A stretch of 64,000 nt of DNA. Source: G942493375 sp942493375 (GTDB taxonomy: Bacteria > Armatimonadota > UBA5829). How positions within the stretch are numbered: position 1 is the stretch's first letter; every line of letters begins with the position of its first letter. Below are positions 1-8,665 of the stretch, piece after piece. The stretch lies in NCBI GenBank assembly GCA_942493375.1, contig OW818698.1, forward strand, positions 186,001 to 250,000. The letters run 5' to 3'. Under the pieces are notes generated by a model that saw nothing but the letters and a program-made list of their open reading frames with translations, was not told the origin of the DNA and ran no database searches. Made by a program: the position numbers and the translations under genes.

Positions 1-2
1 TC

Positions 3-824
3 GGTAATGCCGCTGGCAAAGTTGATTCCTTTGTAATAGGCAAGGCGCTGGATATGACATCCCTGGGTGTCTATAATGTTGCCCAGCGTATTGTGTTGAT
101 TATTCCCCAGGTAATCACTCAGGCCTTGGACCAGGTAACATACCCGATATATGCAAAAATGCAGGATACTCCCGAACGCATAGAAGAAACCTACTGGAAT
201 ACTCTGAGCATGATATCAATGGTCTCAATGCCTGCAATATCATTACTTTTCCTGGTCAGCGATCCACTTATACCCATGCTATTCGGCGACAAGTGGGCAT
301 CCTCAGTACCTATCGCCAGAATAATGTGCATCTTCTCAGCAGCGTCATGTGTTGGAGGAGGTATATTTGCTTCAATAATCTACGCATCCGGAAAACCTAA
401 GTGGGCAACCGTAATGAATATTTTTCGCATCCTGACCCTGCCTGCATTCATAATAGTCGGTTCTAGATGGGGAGTTGTGGGAGTCACCTGGGGATTTTCG
501 ATCTGGGGGATCATAGGGCGTATATTTAACCAATACATCCTGCATAGAGAGTTTGGATACTCTATAAATCGATACTTCAAAATCGCCGCTGCCCCTGTTG
601 CAATGAATGTCTCCGCAACTGCATTTGTAATGTTAATAGCAAATACATTCTGGCCTACCCCTTCTACTCACACCCACTGGGGTTTACGATGTCTATGGGT
701 CCTCAGCATCTCTATCCTCTGGGCTGGATTATATTCCGGACTCTGGGCAGTCTTCATGAAAGAGAATTTCATAAAGACCACTACTCTTCTAAAATCTGCA
801 ATATCTGCTAAATCGTCTGTATAG
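3..824 (+). CDS. Polysaccharide flippase, Wzx/PST type (5' end outside window)
   Basis: The reading frame is open from the window edge, so only the C-terminal part (about 273 residues) is present. It contains several hydrophobic helices and the DSFVIGKALDMTSLGVYNVAQR region typical of lipopolysaccharide-exporter/WzxC-like members of the MATE-like oligosaccharide flippase superfamily. Such proteins flip lipid-linked sugar repeat units across the inner membrane during capsule, exopolysaccharide or O-antigen export. An internal ATG at 54 is not the start because family sequence continues upstream of it. No glycosyltransferases are visible here; they would lie to the left. The family call is firm, the substrate unknown. 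Confidence 0.85.
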   Translation, partial: GNAAGKVDSFVIGKALDMTSLGVYNVAQRIVLIIPQVITQALDQVTYPIYAKMQDTPERIEETYWNTLSMISMVSMPAISLLFLVSDPLIPMLFGDKWASSVPIARIMCIFSAASCVGGGIFASIIYASGKPKWATVMNIFRILTLPAFIIVGSRWGVVGVTWGFSIWGIIGRIFNQYILHREFGYSINRYFKIAAAPVAMNVSATAFVMLIANTFWPTPSTHTHWGLRCLWVLSISILWAGLYSGLWAVFMKENFIKTTTLLKSAISAKSSV

Positions 825-956
825 ACTATGTATATAGACAGATGATTGCACCCGCTTAACTCCTGTTTTTAAGTTGATCCACATACCATTTTTGTTTGAC
901 AGTCTCCCTCAACTGACACTATACTTGACTCGGACCCAAATCACTCCAACAACCTG

Positions 957-1829
957 GTGTGTATGAAAATCAACTGCAAAAAATTCAAGAATGCCGATAA
1001 GCAGCCTGAGACTATACAGGAAGTAGGAGAAGAACTTGCCTGCATAGCGCTTGTGCCTGGTCAGGCCACGCTAAAAGCTATTTCTTCATTTTTCTATTTT
1101 CTCGGTGACTGCTCCATGCTGCTGCTCAGGACGTTTGGGTTCATACTCAAAGGTTCGATAAGTATGCGTGAGACCGTCTATCAGATGTCTGCAATTGGTG
1201 TATCATCTCTGCCCATAGTACTTATAACTGTTGCATTTTCAGGAGCTGTTTTATCACTTTACCTTGCCCAGCTTGTAGTTAAGTTTGGCATGGGCAGTTA
1301 TACTGGCGCTGCTGTTGGACTGAGTGTTACCAGGGAGATAGCACCGGTGCTTACAGCTGTCGTTGTAACTGCCAGGTCCGGAAGTGCGATGGCGGCTGAG
1401 CTTGGGAGCATGAAAGTTACAGAGCAAATTGATGCGCTTCGAGCCTTGGCAGTTAGCCCAATAGAGTATTTAGTTGTCCCACGCCTCCTGGCATGCATGT
1501 TAATGTTGCCTGTGCTTACAATATTCGCAAACGTGATCGGAGTAGTTGCTGGATATTTAGTAGCGGTGGCAAACGGAGTTGCTGGTGGTGGTTTTATCAG
1601 CAGTGTAAAAGGCTTTGTAACTGTTCACGATGTAATGATGGGTTTGCTTAAGACCGTGTTTTTTGCAGCAGTAATTGCAATGGTAGGAGTCCAGCAGGGT
1701 TTAGGCACACGGGGAGGCGCTACTGGTGTAGGCAAGTCCACGACCAGCGCTGTTGTCATATCAATTGTGGTTATCTACATATTGAACTTCATACTGGCTT
1801 ACATTTTCTTCGGCGGTAGGACAGCTTGA
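957..1829 (+). CDS. mlaE: MlaE-type ABC permease, lipid transport
   Basis: Integral membrane permease of an MCE/Mla phospholipid transporter, working with the ATPase (1832-2581) and MCE protein (2731-4170) that follow. The N-terminal 50 residues are an amphipathic lead, then come about five or six hydrophobic segments. The family's conserved core is visible: residues TREIAPVLTAVVVTARSGSAMAAELGS in the middle and the EQIDAL motif after it. Length (290 residues) is slightly above the usual 260 because of the N-terminal extension. Start is GTG 957 or ATG 963; neither has a strong Shine-Dalgarno sequence. The stop codon lies immediately beside the mlaF start, indicating an operon. Confidence 0.93.
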   Translation: MCMKINCKKFKNADKQPETIQEVGEELACIALVPGQATLKAISSFFYFLGDCSMLLLRTFGFILKGSISMRETVYQMSAIGVSSLPIVLITVAFSGAVLSLYLAQLVVKFGMGSYTGAAVGLSVTREIAPVLTAVVVTARSGSAMAAELGSMKVTEQIDALRALAVSPIEYLVVPRLLACMLMLPVLTIFANVIGVVAGYLVAVANGVAGGGFISSVKGFVTVHDVMMGLLKTVFFAAVIAMVGVQQGLGTRGGATGVGKSTTSAVVISIVVIYILNFILAYIFFGGRTA

Positions 1830-1831
1830 GC

Positions 1832-2581
1832 ATGATCAGAATTGTCGGACTGGACTTTGAGATTAGTGGCCGTAAGATTCTACATGGAGTGAACCTGAAT
1901 GTCGATGTAGGAGAAACGGTCGCAGTAATGGGAATGTCGGGGGTCGGTAAAAGTACATTACTCAAATGTGCAGCAGGACTCACAGAACCTACTGCAGGTG
2001 ACATATTCATCGACGAAGTAAATATAACAGGTATGAGAGAAAGCAAACTGAATGACATACGTAGATATGTGGGTATGGTATTCCAGTATGCAGCATTGTT
2101 TGATTCTATGAATGTCTATGAAAATGTGTCTTTCGGCGCTCGTAGACATATGAAAATGACTGAACAAGAACTGAAAGACATGGTGAAAGAAAAACTCTCT
2201 ACAGTCGGACTGTCTAATATCGAAGAGCTCATGCCTTCGGAACTTTCCGGCGGAATGCAGAAGAGAGTCGGGCTAGCACGTGCTCTTGCAATGGAACCTA
2301 AGGTTCTCTTATATGACGAACCTACCGCAGGACTTGACCCTATCATGGCTGGTGCTATTGCATCATTGATATCAAAGATGAGGGATGAGCTCGGAGTGGC
2401 TTCACTCCTGGTCTCACATGACCTGCCCACAATAATGGCAGCATCCAATAGAATCGCTATGCTGCATGCGGGGCGGATTATTGCTATCGGAACTGCAAAG
2501 GAGATGCTGGAATCAACTGATCCATATGTTCGTCAGTTTATGTCCGGCAATGCGGAAGGTCCGATTAAGACAACACCTTAA
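1832..2581 (+). CDS. mlaF: MlaF-type ABC ATPase, lipid transport
   Basis: Cytoplasmic ATPase that powers the MlaE permease. Walker A (GMSGVGKST), the Q-loop region (VFQYAALFDSMNVYENV), ABC signature (LSGGMQKRVGLARAL), Walker B (VLLYDEPTAGLDP) and H-loop (LLVSHD) are all intact. The phrase FQYAALFDSMNV is characteristic of the Mla/Ttg2A subfamily. ATG 1832 has AGGA ten bases upstream and sits two bases after the mlaE stop; an overlapping TTG at 1826 is an alternative. The gap to mlaD is 149 bp and is filled by a long inverted repeat. Confidence 0.94.
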   Translation: MIRIVGLDFEISGRKILHGVNLNVDVGETVAVMGMSGVGKSTLLKCAAGLTEPTAGDIFIDEVNITGMRESKLNDIRRYVGMVFQYAALFDSMNVYENVSFGARRHMKMTEQELKDMVKEKLSTVGLSNIEELMPSELSGGMQKRVGLARALAMEPKVLLYDEPTAGLDPIMAGAIASLISKMRDELGVASLLVSHDLPTIMAASNRIAMLHAGRIIAIGTAKEMLESTDPYVRQFMSGNAEGPIKTTP

Positions 2582-2591
2582 CACTTATATC

Positions 2592-2711
2592 TAGTGCATA
2601 TGTAACTGAGTCTTGTCATATTTGTAGTTGCGGTCCATGTGTCTAGTCAAATGCATTCTGCGGTTACATATGAATGGATAAAACATACAAGACTCAGTTA
2701 CAAATGCACTA
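2592..2711. repeat. 120-bp element with 25-bp terminal inverted repeats between mlaF and mlaD
   Basis: The arms at 2592-2616 and 2687-2711 are reverse complements at 24 of 25 positions, each beginning TAGTGCATATGTAACTGAG or its near copy. Seventy bases lie between them, with a further internal CATATG-rich partial match. The right arm ends 20 bp before the mlaD start codon, so a transcript crossing this gap could fold into a long hairpin just upstream of the mlaD ribosome-binding site. It could be a small mobile element or a regulatory hairpin; no matching copy was seen elsewhere in the window. Confidence 0.8.
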
Positions 2712-2730
2712 ATGGAAAGCGGAGATTGAT

Positions 2731-4170
2731 TTGAAATCCGGTCATCAAATAAAAGTAGGTATAGTAGTTCTATTGGGATTGGTTACCCTTGCGGGTATCT
2801 ACTGGTTTTTCGACCGTATACAACTCGGTAGATCCACATATCCTGTGTTTGCAATATTCACCGATGTTCAACGCCTGCAAAATGGCGCGGATGTACGACT
2901 TGCCGGCGTAAAAATAGGAAGAGTAGATAAAGTAGGTCTCACTTCAGACAGCAGGGCTCGTGTTGATATACTGATTAGCGAGGAGAACCTGATTCCTTTG
3001 GATTCTGTTGCAAAAATCAGCACAGGGGCTATGATAGGTGAACCATATGTCGAAATACTTCCCGGTAAAAGCACAGGGAAATTAAAAGCCGGTAAAAGAA
3101 TTAATAGCCTGGAGGCGCCAACGTTCGATGCAATGATGGGCCAGGTGAATACACTTGTATTGAAGTTCCAGAAGACTGCAGACTCCATCAATGGTCTGCT
3201 GGGGGACAAGGCGGCTTTCGGCCAGGTGCAGGAGATTGCAAAGAATCTCAACAAAGCTATCATCGGTGCAGCAGATATAATGGCTTCTACTCAGAAATTG
3301 ATGGACGACACCCGTCCTGGTATAAAAGCAGCAATGGCCAATGTAGAAATGGCTACTCATAATGCTGCAGTGATGTCGGAAAAACTCGACAAAATGCTGA
3401 CAGAAGATGCCCAACCGAACATCAAAGCTATATTAACTGAAGCAAAAACGTCCGCAGAGAATCTCAACAAGGCCGTAGTATCCGCTAATGACTTGCTGAC
3501 AGGATTCAAACAGACTTCCGCTAAAATGGACAGCATAATGACTAAGGCCGATGCCGCTGCTGAACAGGCAGTCGGAATGATGACTAACATGAATAAGGCC
3601 AGTGAAAGCGTAAAAGAGCTCGCAACTGACAAGGAACTCAAGGACAACATCCGCAAGACTATAAGCAATGCAGCTACTGTGAGTGATAGTGCAAAAGGTG
3701 TAGTCGCAAAACTTGATGCTGTATTAAACAAAAGCGGACCTAAGATACAGGTAGATAAGAAAGTGATACCAGAATACGGAACCAGTATATACGCCCTCTG
3801 GAATACCCGGACTTCAATTATGCGTGTGGACACAAACTACACATTTGCATTGAATGATCAGTCTTTCTATCGTCTGGGCATTTATGACATTGGAGCTAAC
3901 TCAAAACTCACTTTGATGGGTGGTAAAGTCCTGGATAGTCGCAACTCCGCTCGATATGGCATACTGGCATCGGAACTGGGAGCTGGTTATGACTACAAAG
4001 CAGGTGCGAATTCTTTATTTACTGTAGAGTTGTTCAATCCTAACGACCCAAATTTAGAGATACGCAACGTAACAAGTGTCGGACACAATTTGGGTGTATA
4101 TGTTGGAGCAGCTGATTTGCTGCATAAAAGTCGCAGAAGTCTAATGCTTGGAGTTAGATCTCAACGCTAA
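2731..4170 (+). CDS. mlaD: MCE-domain lipid-binding protein, MlaD type
   Basis: Membrane-anchored periplasmic component of the Mla-type transporter. Residues 7-27 form one transmembrane helix; the MCE domain follows at about 37-112 (FTDVQRLQNGADVRLAGVKIG onward). Residues 130-345 are a long, Ala/Asn/Lys-rich helical region likely to form an extended bundle or tunnel. The C-terminal 130 residues are predicted beta-rich and resemble an outer-membrane-facing barrel-like domain. At 479 residues it is far longer than E. coli MlaD (about 180) and closer to the long MCE proteins of other diderms. The start is TTG 2731 with GGAG seven bases upstream. Last gene of mlaE-mlaF-mlaD; MlaB, MlaC and MlaA are not in the window. 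Confidence 0.9.
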   Translation: MKSGHQIKVGIVVLLGLVTLAGIYWFFDRIQLGRSTYPVFAIFTDVQRLQNGADVRLAGVKIGRVDKVGLTSDSRARVDILISEENLIPLDSVAKISTGAMIGEPYVEILPGKSTGKLKAGKRINSLEAPTFDAMMGQVNTLVLKFQKTADSINGLLGDKAAFGQVQEIAKNLNKAIIGAADIMASTQKLMDDTRPGIKAAMANVEMATHNAAVMSEKLDKMLTEDAQPNIKAILTEAKTSAENLNKAVVSANDLLTGFKQTSAKMDSIMTKADAAAEQAVGMMTNMNKASESVKELATDKELKDNIRKTISNAATVSDSAKGVVAKLDAVLNKSGPKIQVDKKVIPEYGTSIYALWNTRTSIMRVDTNYTFALNDQSFYRLGIYDIGANSKLTLMGGKVLDSRNSARYGILASELGAGYDYKAGANSLFTVELFNPNDPNLEIRNVTSVGHNLGVYVGAADLLHKSRRSLMLGVRSQR

Positions 4171-4179
4171 GCCATACAA

Positions 4180-4290
4180 TAAGAGTTCAGTCTACTGTGA
4201 ATTGACATAAAGTCCGTTCGTGCTGAGTAGCGCAAAGCGCGTATCGAAGTATGCATGGACTTTACACCCTCACAAACTCTGAACTGTTAC
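4180..4290. mobile_element. MITE-like element, core type B, with 8-bp target repeat
   Basis: Starts TAAGAGTTCAG and ends CTGAACTGTTAC, the shared terminal inverted repeat of this window's MITE family. The octamer CCATACAA flanks it at 4172-4179 and 4292-4299, as expected for a target-site duplication. The interior (about 4210-4263) is a palindrome built on AAGTCCGTTCG, GCTGAGTAGCGC and GCGTATCGAAG. It lies directly after the mlaD stop codon and has no coding capacity. Confidence 0.8.
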
Positions 4291-4392
4291 ACCATACAAC
4301 TGGAGTTTTCGACAGCAGTCAGCTAGTGCCTGGACATTGTCTTTGTAGATGCTGATCTTTGTCTACTTTTTTATTAACATGGAGGATGGGTC

Positions 4393-4845
4393 TTGAAAGT
4401 TATATTGATCAAAGATGTTAAGGAACTTGGCAAAGCTGGGGAAGTTGTTAATGCTTCCGAAGGTTATGCAAGGAACTTCTTGTTTCCACGCAAACTTGCT
4501 ATAATGGCGGATGCGGGAGCAATGAAGGCTGTTGATACCAAGAAAAAGATCATTGAGTCCAAGGGAGAAAAACTGCTTGAAGAAGCAAAAACCCTTAACG
4601 AGAAAATAAAGGAAGTCAATCTGGTTATACATGCAAAAGTAGGCACAGGGACCAAATTGTACGGTTCAATAACAAACCATGAGCTTGCCGAAGAACTTGC
4701 AAAGAAACACCATATCACTATCGACAAGCGCAAGATACAGATAAGCGATCCTATCAAGAGCATCGGTACCTACGACATACCGGTAAAACTGCACCACGAT
4801 GTAACTGCTAAACTTCACGTTGAAGTTGTTCCGATATCAAACTAA
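4393..4845 (+). CDS. rplI: 50S ribosomal protein L9
   Basis: Structural protein of the large ribosomal subunit that binds 23S rRNA. It begins with the classical N-terminal domain (KVILIKDVKELGKAGEVVNASEGYARNFLFPRKLA), followed by the long connecting helix and C-terminal domain; 150 residues is normal. The start is TTG 4393, supported by GGAGG at 4381-4385. L9 commonly sits beside dnaB, as here; rpsF, ssb and rpsR, its other usual neighbours, are absent from the immediate upstream region, which is occupied by mlaD and a MITE. Confidence 0.97.
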   Translation: MKVILIKDVKELGKAGEVVNASEGYARNFLFPRKLAIMADAGAMKAVDTKKKIIESKGEKLLEEAKTLNEKIKEVNLVIHAKVGTGTKLYGSITNHELAEELAKKHHITIDKRKIQISDPIKSIGTYDIPVKLHHDVTAKLHVEVVPISN

Positions 4846-4968
4846 CCCGCATTGTATGTGAAAAACTAATGGGCAGGCCATTCTGCTTGCCCAGATTAAA
4901 GTATTTCCCTGTCTCCATGATTTACTCATTGTGCTGGATTTGTGAAGCACTCATCAAGATCGGATAAT

Positions 4969-6348
4969 ATGGAAAGAATTCCTCCACAAAACCTGGAAGC
5001 GGAACAATCGACTCTTGGCTCTATGATGCTGGAAGGCTCTGCCCTGGAGAAAGGCATAGAAATCCTGACGCCATCGGACTTCTATCGTCCGGCACATCAG
5101 GAAATCTTTGATGCCCTGACATCGCTTGCTCAGCGTGATGAACCGGTAGACATCATCACCATCCAGGAAGAACTCAGGCGAAGGGGAAAGCTTGATGAAG
5201 TCGGCGGCACAGACTATCTGTTTGCCCTGGTAGAGTCTGTCCCTACCGCTGCCAATGTAGAACACTACTCCAGGATAGTCGAAAACAAATCAGTCCTGCG
5301 GAAACTGATCAGTGCCGGAACGGAGATCATCGGGCTGGCATCGATGCCGGATGAAAACGTAGACGAACTCACCGACCAGGCTGAAGCTATTATATTCAAA
5401 GTCGCTCAGCGTCACATGGGAAGCTATTTCAGAGCTATGTCAGGTTTGGTTCTTGAAGCCTGGGAATGGGTTGAGAAACGTTACCACGATAAAGGAGTCG
5501 CTGCTGGCGTAGCTACAGGTTATACGCAGCTAGACAATATGACCAGTGGATTCCAGCGGTCTGACCTTATCATTATTGCAGCCCGACCTTCCATGGGTAA
5601 GACTGCACTGGCTGTAGAGATCGGTGTAAATGCAGCTTTGTTTAACAACGACACCGTAGCTATTTTTAGTTTGGAAATGTCCGCAGAGCAACTTGTACAG
5701 AGAATGCTGTGTTCCAGGGCCAAGGTTAACGCCCACAGGCTCAGGACAGGTTACTTCCAGGATGCTGAGTGGCAGAGACTAGCTGATGCATCCAGCAGGT
5801 TGTCTGATGCACCGATATATATAGATGACTCCACTGAAAACACCATTCTCACTATGAGGGCAAAATGCCGCAGGTTGCAGTCTGAACATGGGTTAGGAAT
5901 GATTATTGTAGACTACCTGCAGCTTATGAGGGCACATAAAAAAACTGAGAACCGTCAGCAGGAAATTTCAGAAATCGCCAGAGGCTTGAAGAGCATGGCT
6001 AGAGAGATGAAAGTCCCTGTAATTGCACTTTCACAGCTCAGCCGCGAACCTGAAAAACGTCCGGACAAACGCCCTATGCTTTCTGACTTGAGAGAATCAG
6101 GATCAATCGAAGCCGAAGCCGACCTGGTCGCACTGCTCTTCAGACCGGAATACTACAATGTAAAAGAAGTAGCAGACACCCAGGCAATCTCAGGAGCAGA
6201 TGGCAGCAGCGCAGACGTAGAGCAGTCATTCGAAGAGACCGAAATAATCATAGCCAAACACCGAAACGGTCCCACAGGCTCAGTAAAGCTGGGATTCATC
6301 CGTGAATACGCCGCCTTCGTAAACCTCGACTCAGACCGAGCCGGATAA
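4969..6348 (+). CDS. dnaB: Replicative DNA helicase DnaB
   Basis: Hexameric helicase that unwinds DNA at the replication fork. The N-terminal DnaG-interacting domain starts ERIPPQNLEAEQSTLGSMM. The RecA-like domain carries Walker A (ARPSMGKTALA, around residue 210), Walker B (MIIVDYLQLM) and DnaB motif IV (SQLSREPEKRPDKRPMLSDLRESGSIEAEAD). No intein interrupts these motifs. About 459 residues, typical. ATG 4969 matches the family's N-terminus; an in-frame GTG at 4942 would add nine residues. The 123-bp gap from rplI suggests co-transcription is possible. Confidence 0.97.
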   Translation: MERIPPQNLEAEQSTLGSMMLEGSALEKGIEILTPSDFYRPAHQEIFDALTSLAQRDEPVDIITIQEELRRRGKLDEVGGTDYLFALVESVPTAANVEHYSRIVENKSVLRKLISAGTEIIGLASMPDENVDELTDQAEAIIFKVAQRHMGSYFRAMSGLVLEAWEWVEKRYHDKGVAAGVATGYTQLDNMTSGFQRSDLIIIAARPSMGKTALAVEIGVNAALFNNDTVAIFSLEMSAEQLVQRMLCSRAKVNAHRLRTGYFQDAEWQRLADASSRLSDAPIYIDDSTENTILTMRAKCRRLQSEHGLGMIIVDYLQLMRAHKKTENRQQEISEIARGLKSMAREMKVPVIALSQLSREPEKRPDKRPMLSDLRESGSIEAEADLVALLFRPEYYNVKEVADTQAISGADGSSADVEQSFEETEIIIAKHRNGPTGSVKLGFIREYAAFVNLDSDRAG

Positions 6349-6385
6349 ATCAGATTGTCATCCAGTATATTGTCATCCCCAACAT

Positions 6386-6467
6386 TGTCATCCTGAGGAA
6401 CGAAGGATCTGCTTTTGCTTTTCGAATCAAGAATAAAAGCAGATCCTTCGTTCCTCTCAGAATGACA
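6386..6467. repeat. Palindrome, core type A, without MITE ends
   Basis: Two arms carrying CTGAGGAACGAAGGATCTGC and its reverse complement, separated by an imperfect loop, follow the dnaB stop. TTGTCATCC occurs three times just before it (6356-6393). The GTAACAGTTCAG ends and flanking octamers seen at other type A copies are missing, so this is a core on its own. It could act as a transcription barrier between dnaB and the convergent ABC gene. Confidence 0.75.
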
Positions 6468-6478
6468 TAATCTAAGTC

Positions 6479-6617
6479 GTTTCGCGTATTTAGCGCATTT
6501 CGCGGTTTATTGTGATGCGGGCTTCCAGCCTGCCATCCCGCTCGGGTGCAATGCGTAACTGCACCCAAAACAAAACACCCCAAATCCCTTTTCGCGTATT
6601 TAGCGCATTTCGCGGTT
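6479..6617. repeat. Repeat cluster: two direct copies of a 27-bp unit around a hairpin module
   Basis: The unit TTCGCGTATTTAGCGCATTT plus CGCGGTT occurs at 6479-6505 and again at 6591-6617. Between them lie a GTGATGCGGGCTTCCAGCCT segment (also present, slightly altered, inside the element at 18.7 kb) and a hairpin CTCGGGTGCA...TGCACCC at 6541-6566 related to the 19.75-19.84 kb hairpins. No gene is supported here, although a 77-codon open frame crosses the repeats. Confidence 0.65.
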
Positions 6618-6630
6618 CACTAAAAACGAG

Positions 6631-8418
6631 TTAATCATCGCGCAATTCATCATTCAGCTTAAACTGCATCTCATACATCTGTGCATAGACGCCATCCTGG
6701 TCCAGTAATGACTTGTGGTCACCGACCTCAGATACCGTCCCGTCTTCCAGTGTTACTATCTGATCAGCATGTTTGATAGTAGAGAGACGGTGGGCAATTA
6801 CAAATGTGGTCCTGCCCTCCATCAGCCCGTCCATGGCTTTATGGATAAGATACTCGCTCTCGGAGTCCACAGCGCTGGTGGCCTCATCCAAAATCAAAAT
6901 CCGCGGATCAGCCAATATCGCCCGGGCAATAGCCAGCCTCTGTTTTTGACCGCCCGATAACTTTACGCCCCGTTCACCAATCTCTGTATCATAAGCTTGA
7001 GGCATCTTATCTATAAACTCGTCTGCATTGGCTGTTTTAGCTGCAGTAATAATCTCTTCATCCGAAGCATCCAGCCTGCCATATCTGATATTGTCTTTCA
7101 CGCTGCCGTTAAACAGGAACGTATCCTGCAGCACCATAGCCATCTGCTTTCGAAGGCTGTTCTGACTGACAGTTTTGATATCCACACCGTCAACCAGTAT
7201 CCGGCCACTGTCAGGATCATAGAAACGGGGGATCAGGTTGACGATACTGGTCTTACCTGCCCCACTGCGGCCTACAAGCGCTACAATCTGTCCCGGGGCT
7301 GCATGGATACAGATATCTTTCAGAACGATATCCCCGTTCTCGTATGAGAAATCCACATGCTCAAACTCCACAGTGCCGCTTATCCGTGGCATCTCAGTCG
7401 CGTTCGGAGCATCCTGGATCTGTGCTTTCTCATCAACTATCTCAAATATTCTCTCCGCAGCTGCAAGAGACCGCTGGATCGTATCATTAATCCGCGCCAG
7501 GTTGCCTACCGGTTCATACAACATACTCAGATAGGAGGTAAACACTACCAGAGTCCCAAGGGTAGTCTGGCCATTCAATATGAGAATCGGCCCCACCACC
7601 CATATCGTCACCTGACCAATTCTTACAACCATATCGATTGATGGGAAGAATATAGTCCACTTCCGGATTGCTTCTATTCGTTTGTTGTAGTACTCAGTTG
7701 CGTCTCTGACAAAGCTGTTGTATTCATGCTCTTCACGGGCAAATGCTTTGATAACCCTTATACCGCTCAGGTTTTCCTGCACCTTGGCATTGATCTCAGC
7801 CAACCGCTCCCGGACAGACCTGTATATAAACCTTATGGATTTCGCAAACCTGAATGCCAACAGAAATATAATGGGCACAGGGACCAGCGCCACAATAGCC
7901 AAAGGCACAGAGAGCGTAAACATAATAATACACATCGCTATAAGGCGTATAGCATCCGATATGAGCGTATCTGCAGCGTGGTTTACAAACTCCTCGACAA
8001 CTTCCGTATCATTCGTCACACGAGACATAATCTCCCCGGTCTGCCTGGAGTCAAAGAATGAGACTGAAAGGGTCTGTAGGTGTTTGTAGACCTGTTTCCG
8101 AAGGTCCAGGATCACCTTCTCCCCCAGGATATGCATAATATATGACCGGAGAAATGACAACAAGGCTAATATCAAAAATGATCCCAGGACCGCAATCCCA
8201 TAACATATCAGCAAATATTGTTTATGGCCCATATCACCAGGCTTCAAAACAATCTTGTCTATGATCTGTTTCATAAACAATGGAGGTACGAGGCCAAGTA
8301 TAGCAATAGAAATATTTGCCGCAATACCGATAACCACAGAAATCCTGTAAGGTCTCAAGTATTCAGTCAAACGAGAAAAAGCAGCTCTTTTGTTGCGAGG
8401 TTTGTTCTGTTGTTCCAT
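6631..8418 (-). CDS. ABC exporter, MsbA/multidrug type (fused permease-ATPase)
   Basis: Half-transporter with a six-helix transmembrane domain (about residues 20-320) fused to an ATPase domain. Walker A (GRSGAGKTS), signature (LSGGQKQRLAIARAIL), Walker B (ILILDEATSAVD) and H-loop (FVIAHRLSTI) are intact. Such proteins dimerise and export lipids, peptides or drugs; MsbA-like lipid export is possible but not provable from sequence. ATG 8418 (MEQQNKPRNK) is preferred; an in-frame GTG at 8442 would add eight residues, and neither has a strong ribosome-binding site. It stands alone, convergent with dnaB. Confidence 0.9.
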   Translation of the reverse strand: MEQQNKPRNKRAAFSRLTEYLRPYRISVVIGIAANISIAILGLVPPLFMKQIIDKIVLKPGDMGHKQYLLICYGIAVLGSFLILALLSFLRSYIMHILGEKVILDLRKQVYKHLQTLSVSFFDSRQTGEIMSRVTNDTEVVEEFVNHAADTLISDAIRLIAMCIIMFTLSVPLAIVALVPVPIIFLLAFRFAKSIRFIYRSVRERLAEINAKVQENLSGIRVIKAFAREEHEYNSFVRDATEYYNKRIEAIRKWTIFFPSIDMVVRIGQVTIWVVGPILILNGQTTLGTLVVFTSYLSMLYEPVGNLARINDTIQRSLAAAERIFEIVDEKAQIQDAPNATEMPRISGTVEFEHVDFSYENGDIVLKDICIHAAPGQIVALVGRSGAGKTSIVNLIPRFYDPDSGRILVDGVDIKTVSQNSLRKQMAMVLQDTFLFNGSVKDNIRYGRLDASDEEIITAAKTANADEFIDKMPQAYDTEIGERGVKLSGGQKQRLAIARAILADPRILILDEATSAVDSESEYLIHKAMDGLMEGRTTFVIAHRLSTIKHADQIVTLEDGTVSEVGDHKSLLDQDGVYAQMYEMQFKLNDELRDD

Positions 8419-8665
8419 GACAATATGATAACACCTTAACACTCTCGCAAGCCAATACCGTGAGTGTCATTCCATGCGTTCCTGTCACCCTACTCTATTG
8501 TGGTGATAAGGTTTGAAATGGTATAACCTGCTGCCTCAGCAATTTCAAGAGCGATATCGCATTATTTATAAAGAAACATAAATACTTATCACCATTAAGT
8601 GAAGATTATCTGCCAGGCTGAATCTAATGTATTAGCAGTCTGCAACTGTGGAGGACGGAATAACA

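Noticed and set aside
6350..6583. 77-codon minus-strand open frame after dnaB
   Set aside because: Made entirely of palindromic repeat sequence (LRGTKDLLL... from the hairpin); no ribosome-binding site.
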